DNA of 60,472 nt, taken from Terriglobia bacterium. GTDB lineage: Bacteria; Acidobacteriota; Terriglobia; Terriglobales; Acidobacteriaceae. The position numbers and the translations under genes are program-made. Positions within the stretch are counted from its first letter, which is position 1. Each line of letters starts with the position of its first letter. Of the stretch, positions 8,999 to 17,400 are shown one piece after another. The stretch covers positions 1-60,472 of the forward strand of contig JAJPJE010000011.1 of the NCBI GenBank assembly GCA_021324365.1. Reading direction: 5' to 3'. Under the pieces are notes generated by a model. That model was given only the letters and a program-made list of their open reading frames with translations. It did no database searches and was not told the origin of the DNA.

Positions 8999-9841
8999 TC
9001 ACCGCGCCGCGATCAGCGGCACGGCAACGATTGCCGCGGCCATGCTGGTTGTCTGCAACGCTGACATTCGTTCCTTCAGCACGAGACGAGCGAGTACAAC
9101 TGTCGTAGCAGGATACAAGGAAGACAGCACAGCGGCGACATCGAGGCGCCCGTGTCGAGTCGCGGCAACGAACAGCGCGTTGCCCACGGAATCGAGCACG
9201 CCTGCCACAGCAATGAACTTCAATGCACTACGAGCGGGAACCCACGGCCGCCGCGCAACTACGCAGATCAGCAGCATGGTTGACATCGACGTCATGCGCG
9301 CAATCACCAAAGGCCAGAACACGGCTTCCACAGCGGCTTGCTTACTGAGCACGAGAAACGCGCTGAAACCAATTCCGGCCAGCACAGCCGCCCCAAGGCC
9401 TTTGGGTCGCCCGATCTCCCCTGCGGGCATTGCGATCAGCCAGATGCTGACCAGCGCGATAGCGAATCCTGCCAACTGGATCCATGTCGGCCATCCCTCG
9501 ATCTGAAAGCTGCAGACCACGGGTAGGGCTGCTGTCAGCACCGCAGCAACCGGAGCATTGATTCCCATCTTGCCGACCGACAGCGAGCGGTACAAAGCAG
9601 CGAGGCCGAGTCCGCCGGCAACTCCCGCTGCGGCACCGAATATGAGCGCACGATGCGATGGCACCCCTTCGCCTGCGGCTAGCGCCGAGGCAAGCATGCA
9701 GAGTAATCCGATTCCATGCGCGATCACGACAACGCCAAACGGATTCTCGCCCTTGGTGCCTAGGCCACCATTGAAGTCGGCTGCTCCCCAGCACGCGGCT
9801 GCAGCCAGGCTCAAACCTGCGCCTGCGAGCTCTCCTGCCAT
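8999..9841 (-). CDS. EamA/DMT-family transporter
   Basis: 280 residues with about ten hydrophobic segments arranged as two EamA repeats (first from 'GLSLAAAACWGAADFNGG', second from 'GLGAAVLAGIGFSAFLVLSK'). The helix with 'RLDVAAVLSSLYPATTVVLARLVLKERMS' is the typical conserved end of the second EamA repeat. The family moves small metabolites such as amino acids or nucleobases across the inner membrane. The ATG at 9841 lies 81 bases from the oppositely oriented exported-protein gene, so the two share a promoter region. Confidence 0.88.
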   Translation of the reverse strand: MAGELAGAGLSLAAAACWGAADFNGGLGTKGENPFGVVVIAHGIGLLCMLASALAAGEGVPSHRALIFGAAAGVAGGLGLAALYRSLSVGKMGINAPVAAVLTAALPVVCSFQIEGWPTWIQLAGFAIALVSIWLIAMPAGEIGRPKGLGAAVLAGIGFSAFLVLSKQAAVEAVFWPLVIARMTSMSTMLLICVVARRPWVPARSALKFIAVAGVLDSVGNALFVAATRHGRLDVAAVLSSLYPATTVVLARLVLKERMSALQTTSMAAAIVAVPLIAAR

Positions 9842-9921
9842 CCATGCCTCCGAACCGCAGTATAGTCGAGAGCTCTTTCCTGCCCGCTGTTCTAGAATCG
9901 TCTCCCAAGTCAGAGGTATTC

Positions 9922-10455
9922 TTGCTCCTCCGGATATTTCTCGCGTTCCTTCTCGTCACATCGCTCAACGTTCAAAGTACCCAGCCTGAGCGCAAGGTAC
10001 ACCACAACGTAATCGTATCGGAGCGCGATCCACCAGTACGGATTGAATTGCCGCCAGCGGACGAGAAGTTCGAGGCTGGTTCTGACCGCGAGCACATCGA
10101 GTCGCTGGTTCACAACAAGGGCTACCAAATGCCTTCCTGGATGATGTACGTGCGCCTGGTACATCTGCTCGATCCGCAAAAGCGCCAAGAACTGATGATC
10201 ATCTACGGGGAAAATCTTGCGGTAACAGGAGTTACCGAGGCCGATCTGCAGCAGGGCGGTAAAGCCTACCAGCAGTGGCCGGATCTTGCGAAACGGTTAA
10301 CCGAACGGGCGAAACAGCACATCACGATCGAGCCGCTGGAAGCCCCCAAACTGAGTTCATTTCTGCCGGCACACCAAGTAACACTTCAAGCGTCCCACCA
10401 TGGAAATCCGCCACTGGAGCGCGGAATCATGTGGTCCCGGCACCAACGTAACTAG
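9922..10455 (+). CDS. Exported protein of unknown function
   Basis: 177 residues when started at the TTG at 9922, which is preceded by AGAGG with five-base spacing and gives a clean signal peptide (LLLRIFLAFLLVTSLNVQS). The ATG at 9844 has no ribosome site and puts 26 polar residues before the signal. The mature protein has a conserved-looking core, 'MPSWMMYVRLVHLLDPQKRQEL' then 'MIIYGENLAVTGVTEADL', and no Cys. I do not recognise the family. It is likely periplasmic. The next gene (10504) follows after 48 bases on the same strand. Confidence 0.6.
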   Translation: MLLRIFLAFLLVTSLNVQSTQPERKVHHNVIVSERDPPVRIELPPADEKFEAGSDREHIESLVHNKGYQMPSWMMYVRLVHLLDPQKRQELMIIYGENLAVTGVTEADLQQGGKAYQQWPDLAKRLTERAKQHITIEPLEAPKLSSFLPAHQVTLQASHHGNPPLERGIMWSRHQRN

Positions 10456-10503
10456 GATCAGGCGGAGTCATCCCCTAGACTTCTGGTTTTACGGAGTCTT
10501 TAC

Positions 10504-11160
10504 ATGAAAACAGCAATTGTTGGCACCGCCGTCTTCGGATTAGCGCTGGCAACCGGTATCGCCTACGCCCAGCACGATCGCGGCGACGATCACCGCGGCA
10601 GCGCACAATATCATCCTGACAAGGGCGACAGAGACCACGGCCGCCCGGCTCCTCAAGGGCATCGCGATCGTCGAGACGATTACCGGCCCGAAGCACGGCA
10701 TGATGTCCGTCCTCCGCAGCAGGCCTACCGGCAAGATTCACATCAACCGCACTACCGTCCTGCCGACGAGCATGTGCGCGACTATCATTACGAGCCGCCA
10801 CATCCGCGTGGTGGCGATGTTTGGGCGCGCGAACGTGCGCATCACTGGGAACGTGAGCACCACTCGTGGCGCGAACGCGGTGGATATGTCGGCTATCGCA
10901 TCCCGGACCGCGACTTCCACGAGCATTTCGGGCGCGGACACTTTTTCCGCGTTTACGGTGCCCCCATGGTCGTGGTCGATGGACGGCCCCGATTCCACTA
11001 TGGTGGTTTCTGGTTTGCAATCATCGATCCATGGCCGGAAACTTGGGCCGCCAACTGGTATCAGACCGATGACGTTTACGTCGACTACCTGAACGATGGC
11101 TACTATCTCTGCAACCGTAGCCATCCCGGCGTGCATATTGCAATTAACGTCTCGTTGTAG
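10504..11160 (+). CDS. Exported His/Arg/Asp-rich protein
   Basis: 218 residues. MKTAIVGTAVFGLALATGIAYAQ is a clear Sec signal peptide. Residues 24-130 are very rich in His, Arg, Asp and Tyr ('QHDRGDDHRGSAQYHPDKGD' type sequence), which could bind divalent metals or be unstructured. The C-terminal 80 residues look folded: 'FFRVYGAPMVVVDGRPRFHY', 'GGFWFAIIDPWPETWAANWY' and 'DVYVDYLNDGYYLCNRSHPG'. Such His-rich exported proteins are frequent in Acidobacteriota and Proteobacteria, and no function is established that I can apply. A strong terminator follows at 11193. Confidence 0.75.
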   Translation: MKTAIVGTAVFGLALATGIAYAQHDRGDDHRGSAQYHPDKGDRDHGRPAPQGHRDRRDDYRPEARHDVRPPQQAYRQDSHQPHYRPADEHVRDYHYEPPHPRGGDVWARERAHHWEREHHSWRERGGYVGYRIPDRDFHEHFGRGHFFRVYGAPMVVVDGRPRFHYGGFWFAIIDPWPETWAANWYQTDDVYVDYLNDGYYLCNRSHPGVHIAINVSL

Positions 11161-11192
11161 CTGGAAGAATCTCTTTCTCATGACGTACACCA

Positions 11193-11225
11193 GGGCAGGT
11201 CGATGTCGGACCTGCCCACGTTTTT
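11193..11225 (+). terminator. Strong rho-independent terminator
   Basis: Perfect 9-bp stem GGGCAGGTC (11193-11201) and GACCTGCCC (11209-11217), 7-base loop, then ACG and TTTTT. It ends transcription of the His-rich exported-protein gene. Confidence 0.85.
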
Positions 11226-11271
11226 GAGAGGCCGCAACGCTTTTCGACCCACGCGCTAGAATGGCCCTGCG

Positions 11272-11724
11272 ATGAAGAAGGCTCGCCGCAAAACGAACCT
11301 GATTGCTCCTGATCCTTTCGCCCTTAAGAACCGCAAGGCCCTGCCTCACGCGTTTGTACTTGATGCTCTCGCATCCCTAGATCCTGTTACGCGTCCGATG
11401 TTCGGCTGTACCGCCGTCTACATCGGAGAGAAAATTGCGCTCATCCTGCGTGATAAGGCAACCTACCCTGGCGACAATGGCGTCTGGCTCGCAACTACAC
11501 ACGAACACCACGACAGCTTGCGCCGCGAGTTCCCGAATATGCGTTCCATCGCGCTGCTTGGGGAAAAAGTCACGAGTTGGCAGGTGCTTCCCGCCGACTC
11601 AGCCGATTTCGAAGAGGCGGCGCTTCGCGCCTGCGAACTAGTGATTGCCGGCGACCCGCGGGTTGGCAAGATTCCGAAATCGCGACAACCGCGCATGTCG
11701 AAACAGAGCCGAAAAAGACTCTGA
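11272..11724 (+). CDS. TfoX N-terminal-like domain protein
   Basis: 150 residues. The central part resembles the TfoX/Sxy N-terminal fold: 'DPVTRPMFGCTAVYIGEKIA' corresponds to the family's 'xxRxMFGGxxVYxxGK' stretch, followed by 'GVWLATTHEHHDSLRREFPN'. TfoX proteins are competence or cAMP-CRP co-regulators in gamma-proteobacteria, but stand-alone TfoX_N proteins are widespread and uncharacterised. The N-terminal 25 and C-terminal 20 residues are Lys/Arg-rich and may contact nucleic acid. ATG 11272 is the only plausible start. The Hsp15 gene follows 50 bases later on the same strand. Confidence 0.6.
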   Translation: MKKARRKTNLIAPDPFALKNRKALPHAFVLDALASLDPVTRPMFGCTAVYIGEKIALILRDKATYPGDNGVWLATTHEHHDSLRREFPNMRSIALLGEKVTSWQVLPADSADFEEAALRACELVIAGDPRVGKIPKSRQPRMSKQSRKRL

Positions 11725-11774
11725 GAGTGGCCGCTTCTGACTTCTGAGGACTGATAGACTGAGCAACTGTTTTT

Positions 11775-12158
11775 ATGCGCATCGATAAATGGCTCTGGGC
11801 TGCCCGCTTTTTCAAGACGCGCGCTCTCGCTTCAAAGGCCTGTGAACTCGGACGAGTTCAGTCGCACAACATGCCGGTGAAACCCGCGCGTGAGGTGCGA
11901 GTCGGGGACTTGTTTCAGATTCGCACTGAAGGCGGAGACTTCATTGTGGAAGTGCTGCAGCTCAGCGAAGTTCGCGGGCCAGCCTCCCTCGCGCAGACAC
12001 TCTATCGCGAGACCGACGCCAGCCGCGAAGCCCGACTGAAAGCTACCGAAGAACGTAAAGCCCTGAAGCAATACATGCCCGCACCGGAGGGTCGCCCCTC
12101 GAAACGCGATCGGCGACGGATTATTCAGTTCAGGTCGGATCGGGATAGGAACTTCTGA
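11775..12158 (+). CDS. hslR: S4-domain RNA-binding protein, Hsp15 family
   Basis: 127 residues. MRIDKWLWAARFFKTRALAS is the invariant start of the S4 domain in Hsp15, followed by 'ACELGRVQSHNMPVKPAREV' and 'VGDLFQIRTEGGDFIVEVL'. The tail is basic (KRDRRRIIQFRSDRDRNF). In E. coli Hsp15 binds free 50S subunits carrying a nascent chain and helps recycle them after heat stress. Length matches the family (about 130). No other heat-shock gene is adjacent, although ClpC lies 6 kb further on. Confidence 0.92.
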   Translation: MRIDKWLWAARFFKTRALASKACELGRVQSHNMPVKPAREVRVGDLFQIRTEGGDFIVEVLQLSEVRGPASLAQTLYRETDASREARLKATEERKALKQYMPAPEGRPSKRDRRRIIQFRSDRDRNF

Positions 12159-12165
12159 TTCTATG

Positions 12166-12213
12166 TAGCGTCGGCGTCCCGCCGGCTGTTGTGTGGGCCT
12201 ACGGCACGCGCCA
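12166..12213. repeat. Dispersed repeat family B, intergenic copy
   Basis: GTAGCGTCGGCGTCCCGCCG then GCTGTTGTGTGGGCCTACGG and CACGCGCC. It lies just past the Hsp15 stop. The rest of the gap, 12214-12427, shows no gene. Confidence 0.6.
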
Positions 12214-12427
12214 AAGATACATGCGGGATGGTGCCCCATGTTCAGGACGCGCTGTTCGGCGCTAACCTCGGATTGGGTCTTGCGGCTGGCGCATGTTTAG
12301 CTCCTCGGGAGCTTCGGAGAGTGTCCTCTTACGTTGCCGCTCACTCGGCGCGAAAATGTCTTAGTCACGCTTGCGAGTTCTGGCTATTGACGATGACTTC
12401 AATTAGTAGCGCCACATCTGAACCCCT

Positions 12428-13180
12428 TCACTCCGCCAGCGAGAAGGCCATCTTCACCCCTGCTACTTCCAGCGTGTCGCCGTCGTTTATAGCCTGCTGG
12501 GCGCTGACGTCTTCGCCATTGATTTTCAGCTTCACGTCTTTCTCCGATGGCGCAACAAAGTACTTCCCCTCGCGACGATTCACAACCGCGGCGACTTTTG
12601 GAGCAAACCATCCCTTCAGGCGAATCGAAGCCATGTCGGATTTCCCAATCACATTCAGATCGTCGCTCAGCATGTAGTGATCCTGGTCGGTCTTGCCTTC
12701 GACCACCGTCAACACGCCGACCGGAGTTCTCATCGGTGCCGGTAACTCGCCGCCATCCGCGCCTTCAATCCGCTTTGCGAGTTGTTGCTTCCCTTCTTTC
12801 GATCCGAGCACTACGGTCTCTTGAATGGTCTGCATACCAGCGGCTTCCACGTGCGTTTCCCCAACTGCCGGTCGAGGCACATTGCGCCGCGCTTCGTCTT
12901 CAAAACCCAGGCTGTGCTTGCCGATCAGCACAACCTCCCCGTGATATAGCGTGGCTTTGGGCACGCGCTTACCGGCAATCCAAACACCGTTCAGGCTGTT
13001 GTTGTCTTCGATGACGAAATGGTCGGTATCCCAGTGGATGCGCGCATGGTGACCGGAAACCGCCAGGTTGTCGATTTGCACATCGTTGTCCGGCATGCGC
13101 CCGATCTTCAGGCTCGCCCCATCTGGCAGATCAAATGTTTTCAGCACCGACTGCCCGAACTTTAAATGTACTTTCGCCAT
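12428..13180 (-). CDS. FHA-domain protein
   Basis: 250 residues from ATG 13180, which has an AAGGA ribosome site; longer upstream reading runs into the PP2C gene. Residues 1-90 are an FHA domain: 'LKIGRMPDNDVQIDNLAVSG' (G-R core), 'HHARIHW' (the S/H motif that contacts phosphothreonine) and 'NNSLNGVWIAGKRV' (N-G motif). The C-terminal part (about residues 155-250) looks like a second, degenerate FHA-type fold ('DDLNVIGKSDMASIRLKGWF', 'VNRREGKYFVAP', 'VKLKINGEDVSAQQAINDGD'). FHA proteins bind Thr-phosphorylated partners. The gene directly follows a PP2C phosphatase gene (26-base gap), so the pair probably reads and erases Ser/Thr phosphorylation; no kinase gene is in the window. Confidence 0.9.
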   Translation of the reverse strand: MAKVHLKFGQSVLKTFDLPDGASLKIGRMPDNDVQIDNLAVSGHHARIHWDTDHFVIEDNNSLNGVWIAGKRVPKATLYHGEVVLIGKHSLGFEDEARRNVPRPAVGETHVEAAGMQTIQETVVLGSKEGKQQLAKRIEGADGGELPAPMRTPVGVLTVVEGKTDQDHYMLSDDLNVIGKSDMASIRLKGWFAPKVAAVVNRREGKYFVAPSEKDVKLKINGEDVSAQQAINDGDTLEVAGVKMAFSLAE

Positions 13181-13206
13181 TGTCGTTCCTTCCTGATCGC
13201 GATCGC

Positions 13207-13998
13207 CTACTGCCCGTTTCGGCCAGCAGAATCGTTCCTGAAGCGCAGCAGCATGCAGGTGATGTTGTCTTCCCCGCCCGCATCGTTGGCGCCTTCCACT
13301 AGCATGTCGCAGGCTGCCTTCAGATCCGCGATTTGCACCACCACGTCGCAAATGCTCTCGTCCGGAATATGACGCGTCAGCCCGTCGGAGCACATCACCA
13401 GCACATCTCCACTCTGGATCGTAATGTCTTCGAGGTCCGGATCCACCGTTGGTTCCGTCCCCAAGGCGCGCATGATGATGTTCTGCATGCTCGAGGTACG
13501 CGCCTCCTGCAGCGTCATCATGCCGCGCCGCACCTGTTCCATCACTAGCGAATGATCGTTGGTTAACTGCCGGATCTCTCCAGCCCGCACCAGGTAAATG
13601 CGGCTGTCACCAACGTGACCGAAGGAAACGCCTTCCTCTTCCGCCAGCACGCAAATAATGGTGCTTCCCATGCCAGCATTTTCAGGATCGCGTGCGGCTG
13701 CATCGTAGACCATCCGGTTCGCCCGAAAGATTGCATTGCCAAGTCGGTTCGCTCGCTCCGACAATCCATCTACCAGGTCCAGCGTGATGGGATATTTCCC
13801 ACCGCGGCGTCCCTCGCGAAAATAGTCCAGCACCGCTTCCACTCCGAGGTGACTCGCAATTTCGCCAGCCGCTTGTCCGCCCATTCCATCGCAGACCACG
13901 TAGATTCCGCATGCGGCGTCGTAGCCCCATGCGTCTTCGTTTTTTAGACGCACGCAGCCGACGTCCGTCCGGCCTGCCACCTCAACACTGAGAGCCAT
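13207..13998 (-). CDS. PP2C-family Ser/Thr protein phosphatase
   Basis: 263 residues from ATG 13998 with a GAGGTGAG ribosome site. It has all core PP2C motifs: 'GCVRLKNEDAWGYD' (NEDA), 'VVCDGMGGQAAGEIAS' (DGMGG, metal-binding Asp), 'VSFGHVGDSRIYLVR' (GDSR), 'ITIQSGDVLVMCSDGLTRHI' (SDGL) and 'GGEDNITCMLLRF' (DNIT). It should dephosphorylate Ser/Thr in an Mn or Mg-dependent way in the cytoplasm. It is the first gene of a two-gene unit with the FHA protein. Confidence 0.95.
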   Translation of the reverse strand: MALSVEVAGRTDVGCVRLKNEDAWGYDAACGIYVVCDGMGGQAAGEIASHLGVEAVLDYFREGRRGGKYPITLDLVDGLSERANRLGNAIFRANRMVYDAAARDPENAGMGSTIICVLAEEEGVSFGHVGDSRIYLVRAGEIRQLTNDHSLVMEQVRRGMMTLQEARTSSMQNIIMRALGTEPTVDPDLEDITIQSGDVLVMCSDGLTRHIPDESICDVVVQIADLKAACDMLVEGANDAGGEDNITCMLLRFRNDSAGRNGQ

Positions 13999-14411
13999 TC
14001 TCACCTCAGGTGTTTGCGGGCACAGCAATGCCCGCGCTCATGCTAACCCAAATTGACCCAAGCTGTAGTGCTGCCGAAGAGACCTGCCACCACCGTGGAA
14101 CATGGCTGAGAGTAATGGAGTGCAAAAGAAATCGGAGGATCCCAAAGACGCTGGTGGATCCTCCGTCAGTGCGGATAGGCCGATGAGGCCATATGAAGTT
14201 TTCGCCCAGTCGGTCGCTAGCGCCCAGACCGACCCGTGATTATCCCCATTTTTTGCCGTTAGTCAATCGTTTTTCTGAACGATCGTTCGAATTTCTAAAA
14301 ATAAGACTCCTTGCTTATAAGACGACCTGCCGCCTGAAAGATGCACTCATAAGCAACGGTAATAGTGCCGATTGAAACTACGGCACCGGCTCCAGTGGCT
14401 ACAATCTACTG
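13999..14411. other. Intergenic region between PP2C and the methyltransferase-like gene
   Basis: 413 bases between divergent genes with no coding signal. It holds a 9-bp hairpin, GGAGGATCC (14134-14142) with GGATCCTCC (14156-14164), and a 12-base palindrome GAACGATCGTTC (14277-14288) next to AT-rich sequence. Both are possible regulatory sites for the flanking promoters. Confidence 0.4.
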
Positions 14412-14999
14412 ATGGCTTTCTTGCGAACCGTGGGGTGGATTTTGTGCGTGGTGTATTCCACCGTCCCGTTGTTCTGGATCGTTATCCATCCCAACATCGC
14501 GTGGTGGCGGCGGCGTAAGAAGCAAGGGCACCCCGCGTACAAGGCTGTGCTCCCGCTCTGGGTGGGGATGTGGATCTGCATCGGAGCGGTTAGCTGGCCA
14601 TGGCGCAACCTTTTTCTCTACCGGACTCCGCTCGCCTGGATTGCCGGCGTATTGCTGATCTTCAGCGGACTGTTCCTGTATTCACGCGGCAGGCAAGGCT
14701 TTTCTCCGCTGCAGTTCAGTGGACAACACGAAATCGAAATCGATCGGCATGAGCAGGTATTGGTGATCTCCGGCATTCGCCGCCGCATGCGGCATCCCAT
14801 TTATTGCGGGCATCTCTGTGAAATGCTGGGATGGGCGATTGGAACTGGGGGAGTTGCCATGTTTGCACTGGCTGCTTTTGCCGTACTCACAGGAGCAGTC
14901 ATGATTCGCATGGAAGATGCAGAATTAGAGCAGAGGTTTGGCGAGCAGTACTTAGTCTATCGCCGCGAAGTGCCAGCGTTTCTGCCCAGGTTCTGGTGA
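14412..14999 (+). CDS. Isoprenylcysteine carboxyl methyltransferase-like membrane protein
   Basis: 195 residues, four to five membrane segments. The C-terminal signature of the ICMT/PEMT family is present: 'SGIRRRMRHPIYCGHLCEML' (R-HP-Y, S-adenosylmethionine-binding turn), then 'MEDAELEQRFGEQYLVYRRE' (E-L-RFG--Y--Y), and VPAFLPRFW at the end. Bacterial members are SAM-dependent methyltransferases of lipids or of unknown small substrates; true prenyl-Cys substrates are not expected. It may form an operon with the methionine aminopeptidase gene 70 bases downstream. Confidence 0.85.
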   Translation: MAFLRTVGWILCVVYSTVPLFWIVIHPNIAWWRRRKKQGHPAYKAVLPLWVGMWICIGAVSWPWRNLFLYRTPLAWIAGVLLIFSGLFLYSRGRQGFSPLQFSGQHEIEIDRHEQVLVISGIRRRMRHPIYCGHLCEMLGWAIGTGGVAMFALAAFAVLTGAVMIRMEDAELEQRFGEQYLVYRREVPAFLPRFW

Positions 15000-15069
15000 G
15001 TTTCCTCTTTTGGGGTAGCCTGTCGCAGGTACGAGCTGCGCCGGTTGGAATCGACAGGAGTGAACATAC

Positions 15070-15813
15070 GTGTCCATCAAGTCTCTCCGGGACCTCGAAG
15101 GCTTAAGCGGCATCGGCAAAATTGTGGCCCGGGTGCTGGTCCAAATCTCCCAACTCGTCTCAGCAGGCATATCCACGGCCGCGCTCGACGATGCCTGTGA
15201 GCGGATGCTTCGGGAAGAGGGCGCGAAAGCCACGCCACGGGAAGTCTACGGATATCCACGTCATCTGATGGTCAGCATCAATGACGAGGCTGTTCACGGT
15301 TTACCCGGAACCCGCATTATTCAACCTGGAGATCTGGTCAGCCTGGACTTGACCGCCGATAAAAACGGCTACGTCGCGGACGCGGCGGTCACGATTGCCG
15401 TAGAAGGCGCGAACAACACACGCCGCAAACTGGCGGCCTGCGCAAAGGCGGCTTTCGAGTGCGGATTGGCAGAGGCGCGACCCGGTGTGAGCATTCGCCG
15501 AATCGGGCGCGCCGTGGAGGCCGAGGTCCAACGCCAGGGCTTCAGCGTCATTCGCGAATTGACCGGACACGGAGTGGGACGCACGATCCACGAAGCCCCG
15601 ACTGTTCCTAATTTCGACGATCCTTCCGCGAACACCATTCTCACCGAAGGACTGGTGCTGACGATTGAGCCGATTATTTGTGCGGGAACAGGACGAGTCT
15701 ATACGGCGGCCGATCACTGGACCTTGAAAACGCAGGATCGCTCGCCCGCAGCCCATTTCGAGCACACCATTGTGGTGCGGCAGGAAGGCCCGCTGATTCT
15801 TACAGCGGCCTGA
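15070..15813 (+). CDS. map: Methionine aminopeptidase, type I
   Basis: 247 residues from the GTG at 15070, preceded by AGGAG. Both substrate-pocket and metal residues are visible: 'YPRHLMVSINDEAVHGLPGT' (His of the pocket), 'VSLDLTADKNGYVADAAVTI' (the two metal-binding Asp), 'TGHGVGRTIHEAPTVPNF' (His), 'LTIEPII' (Glu) and 'HFEHTIVV' (Glu). It removes initiator Met from nascent proteins in the cytoplasm. It is not linked to secY or infA here, where map usually lies, which suggests an additional copy. Confidence 0.95.
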   Translation: MSIKSLRDLEGLSGIGKIVARVLVQISQLVSAGISTAALDDACERMLREEGAKATPREVYGYPRHLMVSINDEAVHGLPGTRIIQPGDLVSLDLTADKNGYVADAAVTIAVEGANNTRRKLAACAKAAFECGLAEARPGVSIRRIGRAVEAEVQRQGFSVIRELTGHGVGRTIHEAPTVPNFDDPSANTILTEGLVLTIEPIICAGTGRVYTAADHWTLKTQDRSPAAHFEHTIVVRQEGPLILTAA

Positions 15814-15823
15814 GGGCTGTGTG

Positions 15824-15845
15824 GCGCGGACACTCCTGTCCGCGC
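15824..15845. repeat. Palindromic repeat family A (GCGCGGACA hairpin)
   Basis: GCGCGGACA (15824-15832) and TGTCCGCGC (15837-15845) with a 4-base loop, just past the map stop. Relatives are at 29639-29660, 34908-34929 and 34984-35006. It may also act as a terminator or mRNA 3'-end stabiliser. Confidence 0.7.
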
Positions 15846-15892
15846 AAGTGGCTCAGTCACAAGACGGTTTGTATACTCATGAAAGCGGTTTG

Positions 15893-15926
15893 GCTGAGTG
15901 CTGATTGCTGACTGCTAAGTACTGAT
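15893..15926. repeat. Tandem 7-base repeat (GCTGANT) directly before the lolC-like gene
   Basis: Successive copies of GCTGAGT, GCTGATT, GCTGACT, then GCTAAGT and a partial unit. A related tract is at 47562-47589. The tract ends one base before the TTG start of the permease gene. Confidence 0.55.
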
Positions 15927-15927
15927 C

Positions 15928-17226
15928 TTGCGATTCGAATTTTTCATAGCCGCGCGGTATCTCCGCGCGAAAAGACGACAGGCTGTAATCGGTATCATCA
16001 CCGCGATCTCGGTCGTTGGAGTCGCGGCGGGTGTGGCGTCGCTCATCATCGCCCTGGCGATCAATAACGGCTTCCGACAGGACTTGCAAACGCATCTGCT
16101 TGGGTCGATGTCGAACGTGAATGTGATCCGCATCGAAGGCGACGGGATTAGGGATTGGCCGCCGCTTCTCGAACGCTTATCGAAGATGCCGCACATCATT
16201 GCCGGTTCTCCCACGATGTACGATCCCGTCCTGATCTCCCGCGGTGCCCGCGCTCGCGGAGCCGAGCTAAAGGGCATCGTTCCCAAGTATGAAAACAAAG
16301 TCAGTGACCTGTTGAAGTCCATCAAGAGCGGCTCGGACGATGCACTCGCCCCGGATCAGGAGAAGTCACCAGCGCCAGTTGCTGAAGCGCACTCTCCAGA
16401 CTCGCTGGAAGGCGTTCAGGCACGAATCGCGGCCATGCCACCCATTATTCTTGGCCAGGATCTTGCCGACGGGCTCGGCGTGAAGGTTGGCGACCAGGTG
16501 CTGGTAACCAGTCCTCAGGGAGATCTGACACCGTTTGGCCTGGTCCCAAAATATCAGCGGTTTCGCGTGGTGGGGATTTTCAACTCAGGTTTCTATGACT
16601 ATGACGCCGGATGGGCATTCACCAGCCTGCGGGCCAGCCAGCAACTGTTTGGCCTCGGCGACATTATCTCGGACTTGCAGTTCAAGATTGATGACATCTA
16701 TCAGGCCCCGCAGGTCGGCGAGGAACTGGCCAAGGCAGCCGGGCCCGGATACATGGCCACCAACTGGATCGAGCAGAACCGGCCTATCTTTCACGCCCTC
16801 AAACTTGAGCGGGTAGTTACTTTCATTACCATTGGCCTGATTGTGATGGTGGCGGCACTGAATATCCTGATCTCATTGATCATGATGGTCATGGAGAAGA
16901 CTAAAGACATTGCCGTGCTCCGCTCGATGGGCGCCAGGCGCCAGCAGGTCCGTAATGTCTTCATCGCCCAAGGCTTCTTGATTGGCATGATCGGGACGGT
17001 TCTGGGGCTGATTGTGGGTTATCTAGCCTCCTGGGCGGGTGGTCACTACCACTTCCTCTCGCTCTCCCCTGAGGTTTACTCCATCGATTATGTTCCTTTT
17101 GCGCCCAGGGCAATTGACGGCGTCATTGTGGCACTGGTTTCGATCGGGGTATCGCTGATTGCAACCATTTATCCCTCAATTTCCGCCTCGCGGGTATATC
17201 CGGCGGAGGCGTTGAGGTACGAGTAG
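15928..17226 (+). CDS. lolC: Lipoprotein-releasing ABC transporter permease, LolC/LolE type
   Basis: 432 residues. The N-terminus 'FFIAARYLRAKRRQAVIGII' plus 'AGVASLIIALAINNGF' is the classic first membrane segment of LolC/E. A large periplasmic domain follows (about residues 50-280), then three C-terminal FtsX-type membrane helices ('FITIGLIVMVAALNILISLI' and 'DIAVLRSMGARRQQVRNVFI'), ending 'SASRVYPAEALRYE'. It works with LolD to extract lipoproteins from the inner membrane for delivery to the outer membrane. The start is a TTG with no evident ribosome site, directly after a tandem repeat, so the true start is uncertain. LolD follows 174 bases later. One LolC/E-type gene suggests a homodimeric permease. 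Confidence 0.9.
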   Translation: MRFEFFIAARYLRAKRRQAVIGIITAISVVGVAAGVASLIIALAINNGFRQDLQTHLLGSMSNVNVIRIEGDGIRDWPPLLERLSKMPHIIAGSPTMYDPVLISRGARARGAELKGIVPKYENKVSDLLKSIKSGSDDALAPDQEKSPAPVAEAHSPDSLEGVQARIAAMPPIILGQDLADGLGVKVGDQVLVTSPQGDLTPFGLVPKYQRFRVVGIFNSGFYDYDAGWAFTSLRASQQLFGLGDIISDLQFKIDDIYQAPQVGEELAKAAGPGYMATNWIEQNRPIFHALKLERVVTFITIGLIVMVAALNILISLIMMVMEKTKDIAVLRSMGARRQQVRNVFIAQGFLIGMIGTVLGLIVGYLASWAGGHYHFLSLSPEVYSIDYVPFAPRAIDGVIVALVSIGVSLIATIYPSISASRVYPAEALRYE

Positions 17227-17400
17227 CCTGCGGGTGGAGCAATGGACTCTCTCTAAAGCGCACGCGCTCAAAGCCGATTTGAGAGATTGCTCGATAGCTT
17301 CCTCAAACTGAAAGCCGAAAGCCGGTAGCCTATGCACGCCTCTGCCGTATCGCTTTAATGGCGAAGCAACTGACGCGCTGGTGTGGTCTAATCTAGATGT

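Noticed and set aside
15893-15926. CRISPR-like array
   Set aside because: The units are 7 bases in direct tandem without spacers.
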